From: JAGQRJ01 sp041402045
GTDB taxonomy: Bacteria > Planctomycetota > J058
DNA: 64,000 bases
Assembly: GCA_041402045.1 (NCBI GenBank)
Contig: JAWKSZ010000001.1
Coordinates: 124,001-188,000 of the forward strand
Direction of reading: 5' to 3'
Made by a program: the position numbers and the translations under genes. The notes beneath the pieces are model-generated. The model made no database searches. It saw only the letters and a list, made by a program, of their open reading frames with translations, and was not told where the DNA came from. Within the stretch, counting starts at the first letter, position 1. Every line of letters starts with the position of its first letter. Shown here piece by piece: positions 44,858 through 53,344 of this stretch.

Positions 44858-46372
44858 ATGAACGTGCTCCTCCTGGAGAAGGACGCCCTCGACGACGCGG
44901 TCGCGGCCTGCATCACCGACCGCGGCTACGCGCTCTCGCGCACCGCGCGACCGGCGGAGGCCCTGGAGTGGGTGCGCACCCGGCGCGTGGACGCCATGGT
45001 CCTCGACCTGGCCTGCGGCGAGAACCTGATCGTGCAGGCCCACGAGCTGGTCCCGAGCATGCCGGTGATCGCGCTGGGGCCCGACGACCGCGCCCTCGCC
45101 GCCGCCCGCAGCGTGGGCCGCGGCGCGCTGGGCTACCTCCCGATCGCGGCGGGCCAGCCCCTGTCCCAAGAGCTGCGCGAGGGGCTCCTGAGCATGCTCG
45201 CCCGCGCCGCGGCGCGGCTGCGGGTCGAGGCCGACCGCCAGGCCTGGCACGAGGAGAACCAGCGCACGCGGAAGTTCTTCGAGGACGTGCTCACCGACGT
45301 CGGCCAGGGGATCGTGGTCGTCGACAAGGAGGGGCGCCTGCGCTTCTGCAACCCCAAGGCCTCGCAGATCCTGGGCCTCGACGACGGCGTCGCCAGCGCC
45401 CGCGTGGGCAGCGAGGCCGCGGTGCCCTTGCTGCAAATGCTCGTGGAGACGCTGGTCGACGAGCAGCCGCGCCACCGCATGCTGGCCCTGGAGCAGGAAG
45501 AGGAGCAGGTCTTCCTCGACGCCTCGACCTCGCTCCTGCGCGCGGCGGACGGCCAGACGACCGGCGCGATCGGGATCGTCTCCGACCGCTCGACGGAGAA
45601 GCTCCTCGAGCAGCAGCTCGTGCACTCGGAGCGCCTGGCGACCCTGGGCTCGCTCCTGGCCTCGATCGCCCACGAGATCACGAACACCCTCACGAGCATT
45701 ACCGCCTGCGCCGAAATGGGCCTCGAGGTCGCCGAGGCCGCCGAGACCGCGGCTCAGGAGGCCGAGGCCAAGGAGGCCGACCCCGTCGACGCCTTGCGCA
45801 CGCTCTCGCGCGAGATTCGCGAGATCTTCGACATGACGCTCAAGGCCGGGCTCAGCGCGCAGACGATCGCCGACAACATGCTGCAGTACTCGCGGCAGGG
45901 CATGCCCGGCGCCATGGAGCGCCGCCCGCTCAACGCCCTGGTCAGCGACTGCCTGGCGACCCTGGGCAAGCACCTCGGCCTGGACAAGGTCGACCTGCGC
46001 AAGCACTTCGACCCCCGCGAGCCCGCGGTGCGCGTGGCGCCCTCCAAGGTCCAGCAGGCGGTGGTGAACCTGGTGGTCAACGCGATTCAGGCCATGCAGC
46101 AGGTCGAGCCCGAGCGCCGGATCCTCGAGCTCACGACCAAGGCCCACCCCGAGGACGGCATGGCCTCCCTCGAGATCGCCGACCACGGCCCCGGGATCGG
46201 CCCGCGACGCCTGGAGAAGATCTGGCAGTCGTTCTTCACCACCAAACGCCACGGCACCGGCCTGGGCCTCTACATCACCCGCAAGGTGATCGAGGACCAG
46301 GGCGGCCAGATCTCCGTCGAGAGCGAAGTCGGCCGCGGGACCCGGTTCACGATCACCTTGCCCCTGGATTAA
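44858..46372 (+). CDS. Sensor histidine kinase with N-terminal receiver-like and PAS domains
   Basis: A 504-residue cytoplasmic kinase. Residues 1-105 look like a response-regulator fold (NVLLLEKDA, VLDLACG) with a possible phospho-acceptor Asp but few other conserved residues. Residues 140-260 form a PAS domain (GQGIVVVDKEGRLRFCNPKA). Then come the H-box SIAHEITNTL, with a long Ala/Glu-rich insertion in the helical hairpin, the N-box VNLVVNAIQAM, G1 DHGPGIG and G2 HGTGLGLYI, like NtrB/AtoS kinases. No transmembrane helix. It starts the plus-strand signalling cluster; the receiver may be CheA-REC, CheB or an unlinked protein. Confidence 0.88.
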   Translation: MNVLLLEKDALDDAVAACITDRGYALSRTARPAEALEWVRTRRVDAMVLDLACGENLIVQAHELVPSMPVIALGPDDRALAAARSVGRGALGYLPIAAGQPLSQELREGLLSMLARAAARLRVEADRQAWHEENQRTRKFFEDVLTDVGQGIVVVDKEGRLRFCNPKASQILGLDDGVASARVGSEAAVPLLQMLVETLVDEQPRHRMLALEQEEEQVFLDASTSLLRAADGQTTGAIGIVSDRSTEKLLEQQLVHSERLATLGSLLASIAHEITNTLTSITACAEMGLEVAEAAETAAQEAEAKEADPVDALRTLSREIREIFDMTLKAGLSAQTIADNMLQYSRQGMPGAMERRPLNALVSDCLATLGKHLGLDKVDLRKHFDPREPAVRVAPSKVQQAVVNLVVNAIQAMQQVEPERRILELTTKAHPEDGMASLEIADHGPGIGPRRLEKIWQSFFTTKRHGTGLGLYITRKVIEDQGGQISVESEVGRGTRFTITLPLD

Positions 46373-46381
46373 GATTCCCCC

Positions 46382-47146
46382 ATGTCGGAGCCCGAGAGCA
46401 CCCCCGAGTCCAGCCCCCCGCCGACCCCCGCGCCGGCGCAGCCCGCGGCCCCGGCCCCCAAGTCGGCGGCCGACGATCGGGTCACGATCCGCTCACCGTC
46501 CAAGGTGATCTTCCTCTACCCCACCCTGATCGCCGCGGTGATCGCCGGGCTGTGGACGCTGTTCACCGTGGGCCTCGGCGTGCCCGAGAACGACGCCCTC
46601 GCCCAGCACCTGGGCCCCGGGCGCCTGTTCTGGTGGACGTTCTCGATCAACATGCTCGTGCTGGCCTTCGACTTCACCCGGGGCAGCTTCGTGGCCCTGG
46701 TCCTCGCCTTCGGGCTCGTGACCCTGGGGATCGTGCTCGTCGACCAGGACCTGGGCTTCGTGCGCCCGGTTCAGGGCTGGCTCAGCGGGATCCGGCTCTA
46801 CGCCACGCCGACCTTCTACTTCATGTTCGCGGGGACCCTGCTCCTGGTGTTCGCCGCGGTGTGGGTCTACGTGCGCTTCGACTACTGGGAGATCACCCAC
46901 AACGAGCTCCTGCACCACCACGGGTTCCTGGGCGACGTCGAGCGCTACCCGGCCCCGGAGATGCGCATGAGCAAGGAGATCACCGACGTGTTCGAGTACG
47001 TGCTCCTGGGCTCCGGCCGACTGGTGCTGCACCCGCGCGGCAGCGAGCGGGCCACGGTCCTGGAGAACGTGCCCTTCGTGCGCAGCAAGGAGAAGCGGAT
47101 CCAGGCCATGCTCGCGTCGTTCTCGGTCACGGTGAAGGAGGGTTAG
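46382..47146 (+). CDS. Membrane protein with PH-like C-terminal domain
   Basis: A 254-residue protein. A Pro/Ala/Ser-rich cytosolic tail of about 40 residues precedes four hydrophobic helices (FLYPTLIAAVIAGLWTLF, INMLVLAFDFT, VALVLAFGLVTLGIVLVD, FYFMFAGTLLLVFAAVWVYV). After them comes a beta-rich domain starting YWEITHNELLHHHGF with RLVLHPRGSERATVLENV, which resembles bacterial PH (bPH2) domains. The next gene, an FHA protein, starts right after its stop, so the two are likely partners at the membrane. Role unknown. Confidence 0.65.
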   Translation: MSEPESTPESSPPPTPAPAQPAAPAPKSAADDRVTIRSPSKVIFLYPTLIAAVIAGLWTLFTVGLGVPENDALAQHLGPGRLFWWTFSINMLVLAFDFTRGSFVALVLAFGLVTLGIVLVDQDLGFVRPVQGWLSGIRLYATPTFYFMFAGTLLLVFAAVWVYVRFDYWEITHNELLHHHGFLGDVERYPAPEMRMSKEITDVFEYVLLGSGRLVLHPRGSERATVLENVPFVRSKEKRIQAMLASFSVTVKEG

Positions 47147-47620
47147 GTGACGGGGATCACGATCGACGAGCTCGCAGAGTCCACCCAGGACGCCGAGTCG
47201 CAGCAAGACTTCGTGACCCGGTATCCCTACCCGGTCATGGTCGAGGAGCCCGAGGACGGCACGCCGGGCCAGCTCGCCTACCGCGTGTGCCCCGCGGACC
47301 GCGAGCGCAACGACGGCGCGGTGACCCTCGGGCGCAAGCAGCACCAGGACATCGTGGTCAACGACGGCATGGTGTCCTCGCTCCACGCGCAGTTCACCCT
47401 CGAGTTCGACGCCAACGACGAGCGCCAGTTCTTCTTCGAGGACCTGGGCTCCTCCAACGGCTCGTGGATCAACGGCGAGAAGGTCGAGCCCAACCAGCCG
47501 CGGCAGATCCAGAACAAGGACACCCTACGTTTGGGTCCGAACGTGGTGCTCAAGTTCTACACCTCGCCGGGGATCTACCTGTTCCTCAAGTTCTACCGGC
47601 GCAACAAGCAGCGAGGCTAG
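47147..47620 (+). CDS. FHA-domain protein
   Basis: A 157-residue cytoplasmic protein, GTG start directly after the previous stop. The forkhead-associated fold is clear: VTLGRKQHQDIVVND, SSLHAQF (Ser and His contacting phosphothreonine), and DLGSSNGSWINGEKV. FHA domains bind phosphothreonine peptides made by Ser/Thr kinases. About 45 residues precede the domain and 25 basic residues follow it. Finding it inside a chemotaxis-type operon suggests that kinase signals from Ser/Thr phosphorylation enter this pathway; that link is inferred. Confidence 0.88.
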   Translation: MTGITIDELAESTQDAESQQDFVTRYPYPVMVEEPEDGTPGQLAYRVCPADRERNDGAVTLGRKQHQDIVVNDGMVSSLHAQFTLEFDANDERQFFFEDLGSSNGSWINGEKVEPNQPRQIQNKDTLRLGPNVVLKFYTSPGIYLFLKFYRRNKQRG

Positions 47621-47626
47621 CCCCCC

Positions 47627-49135
47627 ATGGAGTGGTGGGAGAAGCGCCCCCTGGTGTTCAGGATCCTGCTCGTGGCGGGCCTGGGCCTGGTCGTGGGCAC
47701 CGCGGTCACGACCCTGCTCTCGCGGCTCGACGCCGTGTCGGAGCAGCCCTGGCTGACCTACCTGGTGAACCTCCTGGCGGGGATCTTCCCCCTGGTGCTG
47801 ATCCTGGTCCTGGTCTACCGCCAGGTGGTCGCCCCGATCGTCAAGCTCAAGAGCCTCGTCGACCGCCTGGCCAGCGAGGGCCGACTGACCCCCGTGCTGG
47901 AGGAGCTCCAGCGCCACGCCGGCGCGGGCCTCCAGGACCCGGGTGAGAACGAGATCGTCCAGGTGCAGGCGGGCTTCGCCCGGCTGCTGCGCACCCAGCA
48001 GGCGCTCTCGCGCCAGGCCCAGGCCCTGGCCGACGACCAGTTATGGTCCGACGCCCTCGACGACGGCTCGGTGCAGGGCGACCTGCCCACCGCCGTGCGC
48101 CGGGCCGTCGACGGCCTGCGCGCGCTGTGCGGCGACCTGCAGGAGATCGGCGAGGGCCGCTTCTCCGCGGCGCAAGAGGGCGCCAAGGGCGACCTGCGCT
48201 CGGCGGTGGGCGTGCTCTCCAAGAAGCTGCGGCTCCTGATCGACCAGCTCTCGGCGGCGAGCTCCAAGATCGACGGCTCGGCGCGCAGCCTGCAGGCGGC
48301 GTCCCGCGACCAGTCCGCCTCGGCCACCCAGCAGGCGGCGGCGATCACCGAGACCATGGCCACCATGGAGGAGCTCGCGGCGTCCTCGGGGCATATCGCG
48401 GACATCGCCAAGAACGTGGTGCGCCTCGCCGACGAGTCCCTGCAGAGCGCCCAGGTCGGCACCCAGGCGGTGAGCGACGTGGGCACCGGCATGGACGAGA
48501 TCGTGCTCGCCACCCAGAAGGGCGCCCAGCGCCTGCTCGACCTGGGCGAGAAGTCGCGGAGCATTGGCAAGGTCGCCGACCTGATCACCGGGATCGCCGA
48601 GCAGTCGAAGTTCCTCGCGCTGAACGCGGCGATCGAGGCCGCCCGCGCCGGCGAGGCCGGCCGCGGATTCGCGGTCGTCGCCGAGGAGGTGCGCAACCTG
48701 GCGAACCACGTCGTGGAGTCGACGACCGAGATCGAGGGCCTGATCGCCGAGATCCAGTCCGAGATCAACGCCGCGGTGCTCGCCTCCGAGGACGGCGTGC
48801 GTCGCGCCGAGCGCGGGCGCGAGCTCAGCTCGCGGGCGCAGTCGAGCCTGACCCAGATCACCGAGATCACCGGGCGCAGCACCGACGCCGCGCGCCAGAT
48901 CGAGCTGGCCACGAACCAGCAGCGCAGCGCGAGCACCCAGGTCGCCAGCGCGGTGCGCGAGGTGGCCGGGGCGTCGGAGGAGGTGGCCAAGGGCGCCAAG
49001 CGCGTGACCACCCTCTCCAACGAGCTCGCGGCCCTGGCCCACGACCTGCAGAACGTGATCGTGTCGCACCAGACGCCTTCGGAGGGGGAGACCAAGACCC
49101 AGGAATACGACCTGGAGGCCTTCAGAAGGGGCTGA
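47627..49135 (+). CDS. Methyl-accepting chemotaxis-type transducer without periplasmic domain
   Basis: A 502-residue protein. Two hydrophobic helices near residues 10-65 (VFRILLVAGLGLVVGTAVTT and LTYLVNLLAGIFPLVLILVL) are separated by only about 20 residues, so there is no periplasmic sensor; sensing must be cytosolic or through the membrane partners. A HAMP-like linker follows, then a long coiled coil. The signalling tip is intact: GIAEQSKFLALNAAIEAARA, EAGRGFAVVAEEVRNLA. It will form the receptor array with CheW and CheA. ATG start, 6 bp after the FHA gene. Confidence 0.9.
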   Translation: MEWWEKRPLVFRILLVAGLGLVVGTAVTTLLSRLDAVSEQPWLTYLVNLLAGIFPLVLILVLVYRQVVAPIVKLKSLVDRLASEGRLTPVLEELQRHAGAGLQDPGENEIVQVQAGFARLLRTQQALSRQAQALADDQLWSDALDDGSVQGDLPTAVRRAVDGLRALCGDLQEIGEGRFSAAQEGAKGDLRSAVGVLSKKLRLLIDQLSAASSKIDGSARSLQAASRDQSASATQQAAAITETMATMEELAASSGHIADIAKNVVRLADESLQSAQVGTQAVSDVGTGMDEIVLATQKGAQRLLDLGEKSRSIGKVADLITGIAEQSKFLALNAAIEAARAGEAGRGFAVVAEEVRNLANHVVESTTEIEGLIAEIQSEINAAVLASEDGVRRAERGRELSSRAQSSLTQITEITGRSTDAARQIELATNQQRSASTQVASAVREVAGASEEVAKGAKRVTTLSNELAALAHDLQNVIVSHQTPSEGETKTQEYDLEAFRRG

Positions 49136-49138
49136 TCC

Positions 49139-49660
49139 ATGGGGGACTCCCCGCGAGAGACCGACGACCTCCTGAAGACCGCGCAGGTCTCGCGCAGCGC
49201 CGCGCGCCGCGCCGAGCTCGGCGCCAGCGAGCAGAGCCAGATCATCGTGTTCACGGTGGGCGGACGGGAATACGCCGTGCCGATCGACGGAGTCGAACGC
49301 ACCGAGCGCCCGAGCACCGTGACCCCGGTCCCCCGCAGCCCCGAGTTCGTGCGCGGGGTGTCGAGCCTGCGCGGCGCGGTGCTGTGCGTGGTCGACCTGG
49401 GGCTCCTCCTCGACGGCGAGGCCTCGACCGGCGACCCGCGCAGCTTCCTCGTGCTCACCGACGGCGCGCGCCGGCTCGCGCTGCAGAGCGAAGACCTCCC
49501 CGACTTCGTGCGGATCGACGCCGCGCAGCGCATGCCCCCGCCCACCAGCCACTCCGAGGTCTACACCGCGGCGGTCGAGCGCAACTTCGAGGTCGTGGGC
49601 GTGATCGACCCCGCCCGGCTGTTCGACCTCGTCGAGCGCCGGCTCGCGGGCTCCGCATGA
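49139..49660 (+). CDS. cheW: CheW coupling protein
   Basis: A 173-residue CheW: SQIIVFTVGGREYAVPIDGV, then VPRSPEFVRGVSSLRGAVLCVVDLG, the SH3-like beta fold that joins receptors and CheA. An N-terminal extension of about 30 charged residues precedes it. ATG start overlaps nothing but lies 3 bp after the receptor stop; its own stop overlaps the ATG of the second CheW gene. Confidence 0.9.
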   Translation: MGDSPRETDDLLKTAQVSRSAARRAELGASEQSQIIVFTVGGREYAVPIDGVERTERPSTVTPVPRSPEFVRGVSSLRGAVLCVVDLGLLLDGEASTGDPRSFLVLTDGARRLALQSEDLPDFVRIDAAQRMPPPTSHSEVYTAAVERNFEVVGVIDPARLFDLVERRLAGSA

Positions 49661-50046
49661 GCCTCGAGGTCCCGCTCCTGCGCTGCCGCGCCGGGCGCCA
49701 CCTGCTCGTGCTCGACCTCGAGGCGCTCGTTGCCCTCGACGGCGGCGAGCGGCGCGCCGAGCGCCTCGTCGACCTGCGCGAGCTCGTGGGCGAGCACCCC
49801 GGCCCCGGCCAGGGGGTGCTGTTCCAGGCCCGCGACGGCGGGCTCGTAGCCATGGTCGTGGACCCCGGGGTCGAGCTGATCCGGGTGCCCCTGGACCGGC
49901 TGCACCCGCTCCCCGACCCGCTCCCGCTGCTCCCCGAGATCCGCAGCCTGCGCGGGGTGGTCGAGATTCAGGGGGAGCTGGCCTACCTGGTCGACCCCCT
50001 CAGCCTCTCCAGCCGGCCGCTGTGGTCGGAGGCGGCCGCCGAGTAG
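49657..50046 (+). CDS. Short, divergent CheW-like protein
   Basis: A 129-residue protein, ATG overlapping the upstream CheW stop. It shows LRCRAGRHLLVLDLEALVAL and, near the end, LPEIRSLRGVVEIQGELAYLVD, which align with the two halves of a CheW fold, but the central part is shortened and family residues are few. It may be an alternative coupling protein in the array or a degenerate copy. The cheA start overlaps its stop. Confidence 0.7.
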   Translation: MSLEVPLLRCRAGRHLLVLDLEALVALDGGERRAERLVDLRELVGEHPGPGQGVLFQARDGGLVAMVVDPGVELIRVPLDRLHPLPDPLPLLPEIRSLRGVVEIQGELAYLVDPLSLSSRPLWSEAAAE

Positions 50047-52307
50047 TGGACGACGACCGCCTGGAGTTCCTGCAGATCTTCCGCGAGGAGACCCTCGAGC
50101 GCCTGGCCAACGTGGCCCGGGCCCTCGACGGCGTCGGCTCGGGGCAGCTCCCCGACGACGCCCAGCAGGAGGAGGTCGACCGCGAGCTGCACACGATCAA
50201 GGGCTCGGCCCGGCTCCTGGGCTTCGGCGAGCTAGGGTCCCTCGTGCACGAGCTCGAGGAGCTCGAACCCCCGACCCGGGGCCCCCAGGAGAAGGAGGCC
50301 TGGCTGCTCCTGCTCGAGGCCTCGGATCGCCTGTGCGAGCTGGTCGAGGACGCGGCGCAGGCCGACCAGGACCAGACCGACCCCGAGCTCCTCGCCCGCG
50401 TGCGCGCCCTCACCGGCGGCGCGGCCCCTCCCAGCGCGCCCTCCGACCGGGAGCCCGAGCCCGAGTTCGAGCCGGAGGAGCCCGAGCCCGAGCCCGAGCT
50501 CGAGCAGGAGCCCGGGCCGATCTTCGACCCGGTCACCGAGCGCGTCCCCGCGGGCGGATACTCCGCCGGGCCCATGCTCGACCCGATCACCGAGCGCTTC
50601 CCCAGCCCGGACCCGCGCGCCGACAGCCGCAGCCTGCGCGCCGAGGACCCCGACGGCTCCGGCGGGCGCGGGCGCAAGCCGGAGGACGAGCTGGTCCGCG
50701 TGCGCGCGTCGCGGCTCGAGCTCCTCGACGAGCTGGTGTCCGAGCTCTCCGTCTCCTACCTGCGCCTGAACGAGCTCGAGGGCCGGCTGCGCCTGGCCCT
50801 GACCGAGCTGGCCCAGCCCACCTCCAGCGACCACGCCCGCGAGTCGCTGCGCGGGATCCTGCACGAGTTCCGCAGCAGCTCCCAGCACGTGCAGCGCTCG
50901 GCCCGCAGCCTGCAACGCCTCGCGGTGGACGTGCGCCTGCGCCCGGTGGACCGCGTGTTCGACCAGCTCCCGCGCCAGGCCCGCGCCCTGGCGCGCCAGC
51001 TCGGCAAGCGCCTGCGGGTGCGGATCCAGGGCGGCGAGACCGAGCTCGACCGCGTGCTGCTCGAGCACCTGGTGAGCCCGCTCATGCACCTCGTGCGCAA
51101 CGCGGTGGACCACGGGCTCGAGCCGCCGCGGGAGCGCGCGTCCCGGGGCAAGGACCCCGAGGGTCAGCTCGTGATCAGCGCCCACCACGAAGGGGGCAAC
51201 GTCGCGATCAGCATCAACGACGACGGGCGCGGGATCGACCCCGAGCGGATCCGCGTGCTCGCGATCGAGCGCGGGTTGCTGAGCGAAGCCCAGGCGACCA
51301 AGCTCGAGGACGCCGCGGCGCTGCAGCTGATCTTCGTGCCCGGGTTCAGCACCGCGCGCACCACGACCGAGGTCAGCGGGCGCGGCGTGGGCATGGACGT
51401 CGTCCGCACCTCCGTCGAGCAGCTCGGCGGCGAGGTCCGCCTCGAGACGGACCTCGGGCGCGGGACCACGACCACGATCCGCCTGCCCCTGACCCAGCTC
51501 GTGGCCCGGGTGACCTTCGTGCGCTGCGCGGGCCAGCAGTTCGCGATCCCCACCGAGAGCATGCAGGAGTCCCTGCGCTTCCCCCGCGCCAAGCTCAACA
51601 CCTTCGAAGGCGAGGAGACGGTCCTCGTGCGCGGGCAATCGGTCCCCGTGATCCGCTTGGCGCGCTTCCTCGGGGCCCGCGAGCTGCCGGACCCCGAGCA
51701 CCTGAGCCTGCTCCTCGTGCGCCACGCCCACGCGCTCCTGGCGCTGGTGGTCGAGGACCTGCTGGACGAGCGCTCGGTGGTGGTCAAGCCCCTGGGCTGG
51801 CCGCTGGAGCTCATGCCTGGGTTCTCGGGGGTCGTGCACCTGCCCTGGGGCGAGGTCGCGCTCCTGCTCCACGTCCCCGACCTGTTCGCCCTGCGCCGCC
51901 AAGGGCAGGAGCGGGTGCACGCGCTGACCAAGCGCCTGCCCAGCCGACGCACGGTGCTCGTGGTCGACGACAGCGTCATGAGCCGGCAGCTCGTCTCGCG
52001 CTACGTGGAGGCCCTGGGCTTCGACCTCGTGACCGCGGTCGACGGCATGGACGCCTGGGGGATCCTCGAGCGCCTGGTCCCCGACGCGGTGATCAGCGAC
52101 CTGGAGATGCCCCGCCTCAACGGGCTGAACCTGATCCGGCGCATGCGCGCCGACGAGCGCCTGGCGGAGGTGCCCGCGATCGTGATCAGCACCCGCGGCT
52201 CCCCCGCAGACCGCCAGGCCGGGCTCGAGGCCGGCGCCGACGCCTACCTCAGCAAGGCCGAGCTCAACGAGCAGAGCTTCCGCCAGACCCTGGAGCGCCT
52301 CCTGTGA
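50046..52307 (+). CDS. cheA: Hybrid chemotaxis kinase CheA with C-terminal receiver
   Basis: A 753-residue kinase starting at GTG within TAGTG. Order: Hpt domain with His49 (LHTIKGSARLLG), a disordered Glu/Pro linker containing a repeated F/LDPVTER-like motif, dimer domain, ATPase (N-box HLVRNAVDHGLE, G1 NDDGRGID, F-box FVPGFSTA, G2 GRGVGMDVV), CheW-like regulatory domain, and a receiver domain (VVDDSVMSRQ, Asp in ISDLEMP, Lys in LSKAEL). There is no clear P2 domain for CheY binding. A fused receiver is common in non-flagellar or alternative-function chemosensory systems, such as FrzE of myxobacteria. Confidence 0.94.
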   Translation: MDDDRLEFLQIFREETLERLANVARALDGVGSGQLPDDAQQEEVDRELHTIKGSARLLGFGELGSLVHELEELEPPTRGPQEKEAWLLLLEASDRLCELVEDAAQADQDQTDPELLARVRALTGGAAPPSAPSDREPEPEFEPEEPEPEPELEQEPGPIFDPVTERVPAGGYSAGPMLDPITERFPSPDPRADSRSLRAEDPDGSGGRGRKPEDELVRVRASRLELLDELVSELSVSYLRLNELEGRLRLALTELAQPTSSDHARESLRGILHEFRSSSQHVQRSARSLQRLAVDVRLRPVDRVFDQLPRQARALARQLGKRLRVRIQGGETELDRVLLEHLVSPLMHLVRNAVDHGLEPPRERASRGKDPEGQLVISAHHEGGNVAISINDDGRGIDPERIRVLAIERGLLSEAQATKLEDAAALQLIFVPGFSTARTTTEVSGRGVGMDVVRTSVEQLGGEVRLETDLGRGTTTTIRLPLTQLVARVTFVRCAGQQFAIPTESMQESLRFPRAKLNTFEGEETVLVRGQSVPVIRLARFLGARELPDPEHLSLLLVRHAHALLALVVEDLLDERSVVVKPLGWPLELMPGFSGVVHLPWGEVALLLHVPDLFALRRQGQERVHALTKRLPSRRTVLVVDDSVMSRQLVSRYVEALGFDLVTAVDGMDAWGILERLVPDAVISDLEMPRLNGLNLIRRMRADERLAEVPAIVISTRGSPADRQAGLEAGADAYLSKAELNEQSFRQTLERLL

Positions 52308-53344
52308 GCACCCGGGTCCTGATCGTCGACGACAGCGGAGTCCAGCGCGCGGCGTTCCGCAAGCACGTGGAGGCCGCGGGGCTGGAGGTGGTGGGCGAGG
52401 CCCGCGACGGCGAGACCGCGGTGCAGCTGGTGCAGAAGCTCCAGCCCGACGTGGTGCTCATGGACGTGCGCATGCCCGGCCTCGACGGCCTGGGGGCCAC
52501 CCAGCGGATCATGGCCCAGCGCCCGACCCCGATCCTGCTCGTCACCGCCCAGGACAACCTCGAGGAGGACGCGAACCTCGGCCTGCACGCGCTGGAGGAC
52601 GGCGCGCTGGAGCTGATCGCCAAGCCCGACCTCAGCCAGCCCGGGGCAGGCGCCGAGCTCGCGAACCGCCTGCGGCTCCTGGCCAGCGTCCCGGTGATCT
52701 CGCACCCCAAGGGGCGCACCCGCTCGCGGCCGCGGCCGACCACCGCGCGGCGCACGACCTACCACCGCCGCGCGCGCAGCCTGATCACCGTCGTCGCCTC
52801 GACCGGCGGGCCCAACGCGCTGCGGGTCCTGCTCTCGGGGCTCCCCGCCGACCTCAAGGCCGCGGTCGTGATCGTGCAGCACATAGACGGCTCCTTCGAG
52901 CAGGCCCTCGCGCGCTGGCTCGACGCCGAGACCGAGCTCGAGGTGCGCCTGGCGAGCGACGACCAGGACCTCTACAGCGGCTGCGCCTACCTCGCCCCCC
53001 AGGGGAGCTACGCCGAGGTCACCGTGCGCCGGCGCCTGGCGCTGATCGAGGGCTTCCCGCCCCCGGGCGGGCACTGCCCCAACGGCGACCGGCTGTTCTC
53101 CAGCGCGGCCGACGCCTACGGCGACCGCGCGATCGGGGTCGTGCTCACCGGCATGGGCGCCGACGGCTCCCTCGGGCTCCAGGCCCTGCACGAGGCCGGC
53201 GCGCTCACGATCGCCCAGGACGAGGCCTCGAGCGTGATCTGGGGCATGCCCGGGGCGGCGGTGGCCAGCGGCGCCTGCAGCCAGGTCCTGCCCCTGGACC
53301 GGATCGCCACCGCCTTGATCGAGGCCGTCGGTGCTCTCGGCTGA
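52304..53344 (+). CDS. cheB: Chemoreceptor methylesterase CheB
   Basis: A 346-residue two-domain protein. The receiver has IVDDSG, Asp in VLMDVRMPG and Lys in IAKPD. The C-terminal esterase has VASTGGPNAL (catalytic Ser), VQHID (His) and GMGADGS (Asp). It removes methyl groups from receptor glutamates, giving adaptation. GTG overlaps the cheA stop, and cheR starts inside its last codons. Confidence 0.94.
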   Translation: MSTRVLIVDDSGVQRAAFRKHVEAAGLEVVGEARDGETAVQLVQKLQPDVVLMDVRMPGLDGLGATQRIMAQRPTPILLVTAQDNLEEDANLGLHALEDGALELIAKPDLSQPGAGAELANRLRLLASVPVISHPKGRTRSRPRPTTARRTTYHRRARSLITVVASTGGPNALRVLLSGLPADLKAAVVIVQHIDGSFEQALARWLDAETELEVRLASDDQDLYSGCAYLAPQGSYAEVTVRRRLALIEGFPPPGGHCPNGDRLFSSAADAYGDRAIGVVLTGMGADGSLGLQALHEAGALTIAQDEASSVIWGMPGAAVASGACSQVLPLDRIATALIEAVGALG